Under the pieces are notes generated by a model, which had not been told where the DNA came from, did no database searches, and was given only the letters and a program-made list of their open reading frames with translations. A stretch of DNA of 64,000 nucleotides, from positions 5,411,501 through 5,475,500 of the forward strand of contig JAEOAD010000035.1 in assembly GCA_036365145.1 (NCBI GenBank), read 5' to 3'. Positions 25,038-36,600 of this stretch are shown here, piece after piece (the stretch's first letter is position 1; each line of letters begins with the position of its first letter). Source of the DNA: Orientallactaga sibirica. Lineage: Eukaryota > Chordata > Mammalia > Rodentia > Dipodidae. The position numbers were made by a program, and so were the translations under genes.

Positions 25038-25059
25038 AATTTTTAGTTTTTTAAAAAAT

Positions 25060-25244
25060 GTTTTATTATTTGCAAGCAGAGCGGGGTGGGGAATGGGTGT
25101 GTCAGAGCTCCTGCCTCTGCAACTGAACTCCAGATGCATGTGCTACTCTACACACCTGGCTTTACATGGGTACTGGGGGATTGAACTAGAGCTGTCAAGC
25201 CTTACAAGCAAGCGCCCTTAACCTCAGTATCATCTCCCCAGCCC
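25060..25244 (-). mobile_element. tRNA-SINE class A, old
   Basis: Diverged head (CAGTATCATCTCCCCAGCCC). Confidence 0.82.
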
Positions 25245-25252
25245 CTTTAGTT

Positions 25253-25500
25253 TTTGGTATGTGTATTCACCTGCAGGCATGCACCTGCCTTGGTGCACTT
25301 GTGGAGGCAAAGAACGTTTTGTCTTCCACCTTGTTTGAGGCAGGGTTCCTGGTTTTCCTGTGCACTGGCTGGTCCATACACAAGCTTCTGAGAGATCCTC
25401 CCGTCTCTGCTTCACATCTCTTCATAGGCATAACTTTTTGTGGGTTCTGGGGTCTGAACTCAGGTTTGGCAAGAGCCAGTAGCCATTTCCCAGCCTCTGA
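25253..25500 (-). mobile_element. B4/RSINE1-like SINE
   Basis: GGCATGCACCTGCCTTGGTG to AGCCATTTCCCAGCC; its head is the right inverted arm. Confidence 0.65.
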
Positions 25501-25563
25501 CAAGAAGTTTTCTAAGCAAAGAACAATCAAAAGTGATTGCTAGCCAGCATGGTGGCGCACTCC
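25418..25563 (-). repeat. Right arm of an inverted duplication
   Basis: Reverse complement of the left arm: B4 fragment, unique spacer (GACAAGAAGTTTTCTAAGCA onward) and B1 start AGCATGGTGGCGCACT. It breaks off after GCGCACT, where MaLR internal sequence begins. Confidence 0.8.
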
Positions 25564-26434
25564 TTGCTGTTGTGTACACATCCTGAGAACCTGTGCGGGG
25601 TTGCTTTGACTAGAAATGGATTGGCGTGTGCAGAGGGATATGGCAGACAGAAATCTTTGGGCCAAAACTGCTGCCCATTCAGCTGCAATTGTGAGAGATT
25701 ACAACCTTTGAGATTGGGCTAGCTGACCTGCATTAGGGCAACAGAAAGAATGCAGCTTTTTGAAGTGGTCTGAATGCTGAAGGGCTGTCCTGTTCTTCAA
25801 AGTCTGCGTTATTACCCCCAGATTAACAAATCAGCACCCCACCTGGTATTATGGAGTGTAAGAAATACGAGAGGGAATTGAATTTGTAACACTGTCTTGT
25901 TTTGGAAATGGCCATGGGCAGTATGAAGCGGGTTTACTGGATGCCTACAAGGAGACCCAATGGAGCCATGAGGATGAACAGCGGGCTGCAGTGGAGACCC
26001 AGTGGAGATGCCGGGACCACGAGATGGCTGCCAAGGAAAGCTGCCAGCTTTGATGAAGTTTTCCAGGACTGTGAGTAGCCTAGCTGGAGGGGTGCAACTG
26101 GAACTTGAGACTTGTTGCTGGGTAGAATTATTGGACTTGGAGATTTTTCACTGACTAGTTGTTGGACTTGGAGCTACGGTTTGATGTTTGCCCTGTTTAA
26201 ATCTTGTATTGGTTAAGCATTTCTTGGCTCTGCCCAATGCCATCTTTTGCAGTGTGTTCTGTGCCATTATGGGATTTGGGGGAATTTTTTGGTATTATGG
26301 CTCAGTTCAAAGACCTTGGATTATGAGGATGTGTGAACATCATTGGAATTGATAAAAACTATGGGGACCTTTACAGTTGGACTGAATGTATTTTATATCA
26401 TGTACGGTTATGTTTATGGGGGTCAGGGGTGGAA
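25564..26434 (+). mobile_element. MaLR internal region
   Basis: Internal sequence of a non-autonomous rodent MaLR element, recognised mainly by its 3' end (GGACCTTTACAGTTGGACTG ... TTATGGGGGTCAGGGGTGGAA) directly in front of an LTR. No open reading frame of note. The 5' LTR is missing; the left end abuts the inverted-duplication arm. Confidence 0.75.
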
Positions 26435-26779
26435 TGTGGTGGTTTGATTCAGATGTCCCCCATAACTTAGGTGTTCTGAATGCAAAGTTCCCAGCTGATG
26501 GAGATTTGGGAATTAACACTTCCTGGAGGCAGTGTATTAGTGGGGTGGGCTCGTGGGTATTATGGCCAGTTTCCTCTTGCCAGTGTTTGGCACACTCTCC
26601 TGTTCCTTTTGTCCACCTGATGTTGGCCAGGAGGTGATGTCCACCCTCTGCTCATGTCATCGTTTTCCCTTGCCATCATGGAGCGTCCCTTGAGTATGTA
26701 AGGCAAAATAAATCATTTTTTCCCAAAAGCTGCTCCTGGTCAGGTAATTTCTGCCAGCAATGTGAACCTGACTGCAACA
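26435..26779 (+). mobile_element. 3' LTR of the MaLR element
   Basis: TGTGGTGGTTTGATTCAGAT to GAACCTGACTGCAACA, with AATAAATCATTTT near its end. It lies about 90 bp past the probable TAF1A poly(A) signals, opposite in orientation to the gene. Confidence 0.85.
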
Positions 26780-27113
26780 CTTAAGGAATTCTCATCACCA
26801 GTATTTTTCTTCATGGTGGTAAATGTAACAGGGTTAAGAATACAAATTCATTTTTGCAGTGACATGAGTTTTATTTTATTATAGCCAAAGGTAAGTTATC
26901 TGTAAGCTATTGTCAAGGAGTTGTATTCTCTAATTTTTCTAATTTTTCTTTTCTGTTTAAAGAATCATTTTTTTTAAAATGCTGTATGTAACATTACAAA
27001 AAAGAAAATATAGGTGTATATTTACATAGAGCAAAGGCAGTGAGATTATTTTTCTAGATATAATTAACAGCAAAAGGAAATATAAAAATACAAAAATAAT
27101 TTTAGGGGCTAGA

Positions 27114-27310
27114 GAGATGGCTTAGCAGTTAAGGCGCTTGCCTGCAAAGCCAAGGACGTAGGTTCGATTCCCTAGGACCCATGTAAACCGGATGTACAAG
27201 GTGGTACATGTATCTGGAGTTTGTTTTCAGGGGCTGGATGCCCTGGAGTGCCCATTCTCTCTCTCCCTCTCTCTGCCCCTTTCTCTCAAATAAAAAAAAA
27301 ATAAAGTACT
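27114..27310 (+). mobile_element. tRNA-SINE class A in TAF1A 3' UTR
   Basis: Antisense to TAF1A; A-rich tail 27288-27304. Confidence 0.9.
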
Positions 27311-27360
27311 TTAAAAATAATTATTTTGTAAACAATCTTCTTAAAAACATCAAATAAATA

Positions 27361-27519
27361 GCCAGGCGTGGTGGCACATGCCTTTAATCCCAGCACTCAG
27401 GAGGCAGAGGTAGGAGGATTGCCATGAGTTCAAGGCCACCCTGAGACTACATAGTGAATTCCAGGTCAGCCTGAGCTAGAGCGAGAACCTACCTGGAAAA
27501 ACCAAAAAAAAAAAAAAAA
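27361..27519 (+). mobile_element. B1 in TAF1A 3' UTR
   Basis: TSD TCAAATAAATA at 27350-27360 and 27521-27531. Confidence 0.93.
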
Positions 27520-27592
27520 ATCAAATAAATATATTCAATAAATATTCTGAGTTACTACACTGTAGTTACAACTATGAAATAACTGAAATCCA

Positions 27593-27705
27593 TCAGACTC
27601 CTAGATTTGCAATACTGTATTTTTTCACTGATTTCTTCATCCGCTTAATTTTCTTCCTTAAGATTTCATGATCTTGTTTTGAAATATACCGAAAATATCT
27701 ATAAC
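27593..27705 (-). CDS. TAF1A: TAF1A coding exon 11 (stop)
   Basis: Acceptor tttcttttag|GTTATAG; 113 bp ending in TGA at 27595-27593. Encodes [20 protein letters not shown], then a lysine-rich tail [16 protein letters not shown] that may act as a nucleolar or nuclear signal (inference). Confidence 0.95.
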
Positions 27706-30700
27706 CTAAAAGAAAATAAGGAGAAAGTTTTAACACTTATATATTTCCCAACTCTAGCATGCTAATGATCAGGGAAATAGACTCATTATCTGTAATAGTG
27801 CTTAGGCATATTCTCAGAGCTGTCACTGACGGAATGTGTTACCATCTATATATGATGTACCTGACCCCTCCCCTATGACTGAAGTATGCACTTCAGCCTT
27901 TTTCCTACTCATTCCCTGAACCTCAGCTATGGTGACATGCACATCATATATAATATCCCTATGTTAAATGAGCCTTTTCCAAGAGCAAATGACTACAGCT
28001 TCCATCTCAATGTTAGCGTGTAAATCAGCCTCAGTAGCATACATCATGGTGAGAGTTCTCTAGAAAATCACCCTGAAGAATCAGAACAAACACCACAAGC
28101 TGGAAGCAACAAGCACCACCATTCACTGCAGACTTCTAGCAGGCAGTGGGCGAAGATAAAGATCTGATGAGGTGCTGGTGCCAGAGACATGCTACCAGCT
28201 TGTCACACTCTCACCATACAAAGACAGTCGCATGCTGCCAAGTATTTCAGAGAAATAAACTGAATTTCTGTCAAAAGGGACACAAAACCATGTACCTTTC
28301 CCTAACAGTAGTCCAGCTACCAAGGCTTTCTCACAAGCCAGATCTGCGTCTTCCTTCCAGTCACTCTTTGCCCAAAAGTGGCTGAAATGAAAGGTTGGCC
28401 ACCAGTTTTTCCTGGACTTCCACTCTTCTTGAACCCATGCAAGATGATTTCTGGGAAAGACAAATGTCAAAAGGAAAGGTCAGGGACAGTCTATTCTGTG
28501 TGAGGGTGACAAAGATGTTTCCAAGCTAACTTTAGAGCATGGTCATGGCAAAGCACATCACCAGTAGAAGCATGAAGGCAAATGCATTCTTGTTTTCTTA
28601 GTCTCCATGTCCCATTTCCACTTAACTAAGCAGATCATTATAGCAGAGCGGTTAACAGCACAGCTCTGAAATCAAAATCCTAGATTGAAATTTCTGATCT
28701 TCCGTTTAACTGTATGATCCCGAACAAACCACTTAACCTCTCTTTTAAGCTTCAGTTTTTTAGGATAAAAATAGTACTTAATTCATGGCCATTATATTAG
28801 GATTAAACTAGCCCAACAGTACACAGCAGGGCTCACGTAACACTCCTTGCATAGCCTGCTACCTAGTTAATATGTGTTAGCCATTATCACAATTACTTAA
28901 AAGATACTTTAAAACTTTACATAAAATTATATGCTACCAAAAGTTACTATCCAAATTCAGGTGCCAGCACTGTACACATAAATACATGTGTTTGACAGGT
29001 GAACCAAACAAGCCAAGTGTTCACCAATGACTTGAGTAAACATGCATTAGCATTTATGTGGCTCCTGTGATAGCAACTACAGACAGTAAAAAATGAACAG
29101 TGTATTTCTTGGCCTTCAAGAATCCTATCATCTAGCAGGAGATTCAGATTTGTAATTACTGTGAACATGCCAACATATTACACTGCCATGACCCCTCCTT
29201 GACAGAATGCTTCACATGTTAAAATGCAGTGACCACTATGATGGCACTAGGACGAGAGGCACTAGGAAGGGACTAAGATAAAGACATGAAAAGTGCCTTG
29301 CTCCCTTCCACCATGTAAGGACACAAAAGACAGTAAATATATCAAATAAACCGGGCGTGGTGGCGCACGCCTTTAATCCCAGCACTCTGGAGACAAAGGT
29401 AGGATCACCATAAGTTCGAGGCCAACCTGAAACTACATAGTAGACTCCAGGTCAGCCTGGGCTAGAGTGAGACCCTACCTCAAAACAAAACAAAACAAAA
29501 CAAAAAAATGTCAAATAAAACCCAGCATGTCAAATAAAACCCAGCCAGTTTCAGCACTGGATCAAGTCAGCTGTGAAGACTGAAACACATTTTCACTGAC
29601 ATTGGATACCCTGATCAACTACAATGGAGATTATGTAAAATGACATAAAATTTAATTTAATTTTTTTTTTTTTTTTTGGTTTTTCAAGGTAGGGTCTCCC
29701 TGCAGCCCAGGCTGATCTGGAATTCATTCTGTAGTCTCAGTGGCCTTGAACTCATGGTGATCCTCCTACCTCTGCCTCCCCAGTGCCGGGATTAAAGGCG
29801 TGCACCACCATGCCTGGCTTGACATTTAATTTTTGTAAAATTTTTCTCTTACATACAAAATAAAAATGATCACCACTTCTTTTCTTACTCAACACATGGC
29901 AGTAATGATACATTAGATACCCAGCTTCAAATGGACTGTATCTCCTAGCTTCTAGTGTATTCAGAAAGGCAGCTGAAGCTTCCATTCAAGAAATCCACAA
30001 ACACTGGGCTGGAGTGATGACTCAGTGCTTAAAGGTGCTTGCTTGCAAAGCCACATGGCCCAGGTACAATTCCCCAAAAAGGCTAGATGCAGAGCTGGGT
30101 GTGGTGGTGCATACCTTTAATACCAGCACTTGGGAGGCAGAGGTAGGAGGATCCCCATGAGTTCGAGGCTATCCTGAGACTACATAGTGAGTTCCAGGTC
30201 AGCCTGGACTAGAGTGAGACCGTACCTTGAAAACCCGGAAGAAAAAACAAAGGCCAGATGCACAAAGTGGTGCAAGCAAACATCTACAGTTTGTTTGTAA
30301 TGGAAAGAAGCACTGGCACACCCATATTCATTCAGTCCCTCACCTCCTTGCAATAAATAATTTTTTAAAATCCATAAACATGAGCCAAAGTTTTATAACT
30401 TGACAGGCATTAGCTAAAACACGGTGACAGGTTACTTATGAAGAACCAGTAATGAAGGCTGTACTTCTTACCCCATTATTATCTGTTTCAGGTATTTTGC
30501 CAAGTATTTCCAAGCAGTTATCTTCTTAGTGCATCCAGCAAAATCCAAGACTCCAAATAACACTGCCAAGCCCAGTTTGTGGTGTTCTTCCTTGTCTGCA
30601 ATGGTCATAAAGTCCAGGTATTCAAGAAGTGTGCAAAGCTAAAGACACATAAGCCTCCTAAAGCAGTACTGAACTGTAAGCCTGCTGGCGGTGAAACTGT

Positions 30701-33565
30701 TTCAAACAACTCAGAACACTCAAAGTCCTGATGAACCTGAAGGTCAATGAGGTCAGGAGCTGAGTCTGATCTCCGTGGACACACTCAACTTATGTGCAAC
30801 CAAGAACGGTATTAAAAAGACCTACCCTTGGGCTGGAGAGATGGCTTAGTGGTTAAGGCACATGCCTGCAAAGCCTAAGGACCCAGGTTCGATTCTCCAG
30901 GTCCCACGAAAGCCAGATGCACATGGTGGCACATGTGTCTGGAGTTCGTTAGCAGTGTCTAAAGGCTCTGGTGTGCCCATTCTCACTCTCTACTTCTCTC
31001 TCTCCCTGTCTCTAATAAAAATTTAAAAAAATAGAAATCTTTCAAAAAAAAAAAGACCTACCCTATTGAGCATTTGGTATAATTCTCTTCTCTTAGAAGA
31101 CAGATCTGTACAGTCTCTGTATCAACTGGCTTAAGCAAACAGAGTTTCTTCAAACAATGATCTTTTCTACACAGACGTAAAGAAGCCCTATGACATTAAG
31201 ATGAGGTAAAACATGTCAATGGAAGCCACTGCTCTTGCTAACTACTGCCCAATGTTCTACACCAAAGGGCCAGACAGCAAATAAGTTAAGCTCACTGATT
31301 CCCAGAGTCTGCACAACTACATTGCCCTGCCATCATGGTACAAAAGAACCATGGATGACAGGTAAGAGAATGGGTTGCAACTGGATCTAACATCTAAACA
31401 GAGAATGAGTCAATGTGATCCCTGGGTCGGATGGCCAATCCTTAGTTCTCAGTTTATTTGTACAAAGAGATATAAAACACTGAGCACTTACCTGATTTTC
31501 TGAGTAACATATGGAATTCCAACATCAGTGTATGGGATGGCACAATATCATATAAAATCTGGAAGAAACAATAATCATGTACTTTAACACAATATAAGTA
31601 TAGTTCTCAGATTTCATCTTACTTTCAAATTAAGGTCTTACTGTCTAACATGCTCTCATCAGTAAATGAATCAAGAATTGAAAAGAGCTCCAGAATCTGA
31701 AAACAGGGAGTAACAGCAAGTTACTGTTTATGGGCACAGAATCTCTGTGATAAGAAAAAGTTCTAGATGGTGATGACTACAACAAACTGTGACTTGTTAA
31801 TGCCACTAAACAATATATTTAAAATGGTAAATTTTGTAACATTTTTTTCATGATAAAAACTTATATACAGCAACCCCAATCATGGAACCATTTGGGAACA
31901 AATTTAACAAACAAAATAAAGCAGGGCATAGTGGCTCACACCTAAAACCCCAGTTCTTGGGAGGCTGAGATAGGAGAAATGTAGAGCATTAGAAGCCAGC
32001 CTGGGCTACAGAGTGAATTCCAGGTCAGACTAACTAGAGTGAGACCCTGCCACAAAAAAATAAAATGGTGGAGGGGAAGGCTGGAGAGATATCTTAGCAG
32101 TTACAGGCACTTGCTCGCCCTGATGGCCTAGGCTGGATTCCCCAGAACCCACATAAATCCAGATGAACAAAGTAGTATGTGTCTAGAGTTCATTTGCAGT
32201 GGTGGAAGCCCTGAGATGCACGCGTGTGCATGCGCTCGCGCTCTTTCTCCCTCTCTGCAATAAAGCAATATATATATAAAAACAGGGCTGGAGAGCAGCT
32301 CAGCAGTTAGGAGCACTTGCTGTTTAAGCAAAAGGGCCTGGGATGGCCTGAAATTGCCCATATTGGACTCCCCAGACACAATGTAAAAAGTCTCTGTGAC
32401 ACACATCTGTAATCCCAGTCCACAGCAGGCAGAGTCTGGAGAATCACTGGGGCTTGCTGACTGAAACAACAGCTCCAGATTAGGGGTGAGACCCCAAATC
32501 AAAGAAGTATACACATGAACAATGCAGAAGGGCACAGGAAGCTCTCCTCTGGCCTCTGAACGTATGCATTTGCACACACACATACAAAAATACACACGAA
32601 AACATTTCAGCGATTCAAGACCTAAATGAATAGACATACCATGTTCAGTTTAAAAATCCCCATATTGTTAAAAGTCAGTTTTCTCAGAACTGATACAGAT
32701 TCAAAACCCCAGCCAAGGCTTTATCTCAACAGATGAACTGATTTAAAAATGTGGCAAGTCAGAGGACCCAGAAGAGCCAAATGTAACTTTGAATATGAAT
32801 AAAGCTATGTAATTTGTTTTTGAGTTGTCAGGATCTAACCAGACCTGGCCCATACTATTGAATGCTCTGCCACTGAGCTGCATCCCCAGAACCTACAGCT
32901 ATCCGCCACAGGTGCCATATACAAGCTGGAAAACAAAAGCCTAACAGTGCTTGAAAGCAGACCTTTAAGCCAGTGCAAATACCAAAATGAAACTTCCATA
33001 CCTTCAGGACACTTATCAGCTTTGCTCGTGGTGCCTTCTCTCTTTTTAGAAAGTTGTATAAGTAGATGTGGGCATTCGGGTTTGATGGGAACTTTTCGTC
33101 ATATGCATAGTTGGTGAGTACCTCTCGGGCTCCGTCTTGATCACCATAAAACTCTAGCATCTATATAAAATAAGTCACAATTTTCTAGGTGAATTCTGCA
33201 AAAGAGCTTCACAAAAAAAGATACAACTTTCTTGCTAAAAACAAAAAGATTGGGCTTGTGGGGTGTGGTGGCGTCTTTAATCCCAGCACTCTGGAGGGAG
33301 AGGTAAGAGGATTACCGAGAATTTGAGGCCACCCTGAGGCTACATAGTGAATTCCAGATCAGCCTGAACTGAGGTGAGTGAGGCCCTACCTTGAGGGGAA
33401 AAAAAAAAAAAGGTTGGGCTGGAGAGATGGCTTAGCAGCTAAGGCACTTGCCTGAGAAGACAAAGGACCCAGGTTCGATGCCCCAGGACCCATGTAAACC
33501 AGATGCAAAGTGGTGCATGCATCTGGAGTTCATTTACAGCAGCTGAAGTCCCTGGCACACCCATT

Positions 33566-33602
<37 letters not shown>

Positions 33603-36600
33603 GTCAAGTAAATAAAATTTAAAAAGAAAAAGAAAGATCACAAAACCAACAAATAACACTGTATAGTGGACAAGAGTAATGTTTATTTTGCTTTCACTGG
33701 TATTGTTACAACTTCTACAGAACAAGGTCGCTTATTCACAACAAAAGTCTACATGTGGTCCCAGTTTTTCCTCATATTTGTTACTGCAGTTCTTGTGTTG
33801 AGATTATGACGTTCATTCAGGAAATGTGGCAAGACTGATTTCAGGCCCTACATAACTTCAGCCCCAAAGGGCCTGACAAACAACTGCAGCTTATTCAGTT
33901 TGTTCCCATCTGTGCTGGTTTGAATCAGTTGTCCTCCATAAACTCATGTTTTGAATGCCTAGATCCAATGACAATTTGGGAGGTGGAGCCCTGCTGGAGA
34001 TGTGTTGCTGGGCATGGACCTTGAGGTTTATTAACCCCTAGTTTGCTAATGTTAGCTCACTTTTCAGCTGCTGTATTCCACCTGCTGTGGCAAAGGTGAT
34101 GTCCAGCCTCTGCTCATGCCATGCTTTCCCTGCCATTATGGAGCTTCCCTTCAACACTGTAAGCCAAAATAAATCCTTTCTTCCCATGAACTGCTTTTCA
34201 TTGGGTGTTTTGTGCCAGCAATGAGAAGGAAACTACAACATTATCCTTATACAAAAATTCTGATTTACTTAAGATTATCTTTTGATGACACAATGATTTT
34301 CAGTACTCATAAATTTTCACAAATTATTTTGAATATTATCCCTATGCCCAAGGACAAAGTGCTCTGTCCTTTTATAAGCAAGTGCCTTTAAACCTCTGAG
34401 GCATCTTCTGAACCCTATCCTTTTACAATGACTTAAGTGACAGGATAGCTTTATAAACTTACTAAAAGTCAAGCTGGGCATGGTGACATACACATTTAAT
34501 CAAAGCGGGGGTGGTGAGGTAGGACAGCCTGAGCTACACAGTAAGTTCCAGGTCAGCCTGGGCTAGAGTGAGACCCTGCTTAAAAAAAAAAAAATGTAGC
34601 GTGGTGGCGCACGCCTTTAATCCCAGCACTCGGGAGGCAGAGGTAGGAGGATCGCTGAGAGTTCAAGGCCACCCTGAGGCTACATAGTTAATTCCAGGTC
34701 AGCCTGGACCAGAGTGAGACCCTACCTCGCAAAAAAACAAAAACAAAACAAAACAAAAAAATGTGCTAGGGAGATAGGTCAGCAGTTAAAGGAACTTGCT
34801 TGCAAGGCCTGCTGGCCCAATTTCAATTCCACAGTACCCATGTAAGAGCCAGTTACACAAGGTGGCACATGTGTCTAGAGTTCACATGTGGTGGCAGGAG
34901 GCCCTGATGTACCCAAACTCTATTTCTCTTTCTGCTCATGAATAAATGAGTATTTCTTAAAAGCTTACTAAAAGTCATTATTTTCTTCACTCACATATTA
35001 TGACCCAGTTGTAGATTTTTGCTCACATCTCCTCTATATGTCCCAAAATCAAGAAAGACTTTCCTGTTTTTAGTTTACACATAACAAGAACAAGGCAGAA
35101 ATGCCATTTACAGTTATACTGCTGCGGGTATATTTTATGGCTATTAGATCATGACAGATGTACTAGTTATTTCTCTCACTGCTACAACCAAATACGTGAC
35201 AGAAAGCCAGGCGTGGTGGAGCATGCCTTTAATCCCACCTCTCAGGAGGTAGAGGTAGGAGGCTCGCCATGAGTTCGAGGCCACCCTGAAACTACAGAGT
35301 GAATTCCAAGTCAGCCTGAGCTACAGCAAGACCCTACCTCAGAAAAAAACAAAACAAAACAAAAAAAGTGACAGAAGCAACTGAAAGGAGAAAGAACTTA
35401 TACTGACTTATAGTTAGTTCAGGGAGTTCAAGTCCAACTGGGAGGAGAAGGCATGGCAGAGACTTGGTCTGCAGAGGCAGGAACAGGGATAATTATTTCA
35501 TGGGGTCAACTGAGAAGCAGCGAGTTCAAGATAGAAGCAGGCATACACCCAGCAACCCACTTGCTCCAGTTAGGTCCACTTCCTAAAGGCATCACGACTT
35601 CCAAACCTCAGTGCCACCTGCTGGGGAACCAACTGTTCTTACACATGAGCCTCTGAAGGATATTTCACCTTCAAGATATAAAGGTTACCTAGCGGTAAAC
35701 AAGACTAACTTTTAAAGCTTATTAGGGCCAAAAAGAAACAATTGTTTTCTCTTTGCTATAATTTTCTCTATTAGTTTCCTTCTGATTAAGGGTGCACACA
35801 TGCCACAGAGCACATGTGAAGGTCACAGCACACTCTCAGGTGTCAGTCCTTGCCTTCAACTTATTTGAGGTAGGGTCTCTTATTGTTTGCCACTGTGTAC
35901 ACCAGACTTGCTGGCCCAGAAGCTTCCAGCGATTCTCCTATCTCTGCCTCCCATCTTGCCATAGGTGTGCTAGGATACCAGATGAGCGCCTTACCCATTC
36001 AGTCATCTCCACAGCCCTCTTTCTTTAAGACAGGATTGCATTAAGTAGCCTAGGGTATCCCTGAACTGATATGAGGCTAAGACTGGTCTCTAAGTCATAG
36101 TAATCCTCCTACTTCACCTCCCAAAGGCTGAGATTACAAGTATGTGTCACCATGCCTGGCTTATTAATACAATCTTATGAAAAGTCTACTTACCTCTACA
36201 TAACTCTTCACAAAAAGATCCCAAACCCCAGGAGTTTTAATCAATGCACAAAAATTTACAGATGTCTTCCAACTCTGGCTGAGCATATTTCGGGATTTTG
36301 TGGTAAAAGCATAATCATCCTCATCTGCCCAAAGATAAAATATTTTAAAAATACGCTCAAAGGACTGGACAGATGGCTTAGCAGTTAAGCGCTTGCCTGT
36401 GAAGCCTAAGGACCCCGGTTGGAGGCTTGATTCCCCAGGACCCATGTAAGCCAGATGCACAAGGTAGAGCATGCATCTGGAGTTCGTTTGCAGTGGCTGG
36501 AGGCCCTGGCATGCCCACCCTCTCTCTCTCTCTGCCTCTTTCTGTCTGCTTGTCCCTCTCAAATAAAATAAATTAAAAAAATAAAAATAAATAAATAAAA

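Larger units (their letters stand above)
26870..27592 (-). other. TAF1A: Probable TAF1A 3' UTR with two AATAAA signals
   Basis: Downstream of the TAF1A stop. Two overlapping minus-strand AATAAA hexamers (plus TTTATT at 26870-26875 and 26875-26880) are the first convincing poly(A) signals, giving a 3' UTR of about 0.7 kb. It contains a plus-oriented B1 (27361-27519) and tRNA-SINE (27114-27310), both antisense to the gene. Confidence 0.5.

Noticed and set aside
32128..32637. 169-codon minus frame
   Set aside because: Made of antisense tRNA-SINE and B4 sequence.
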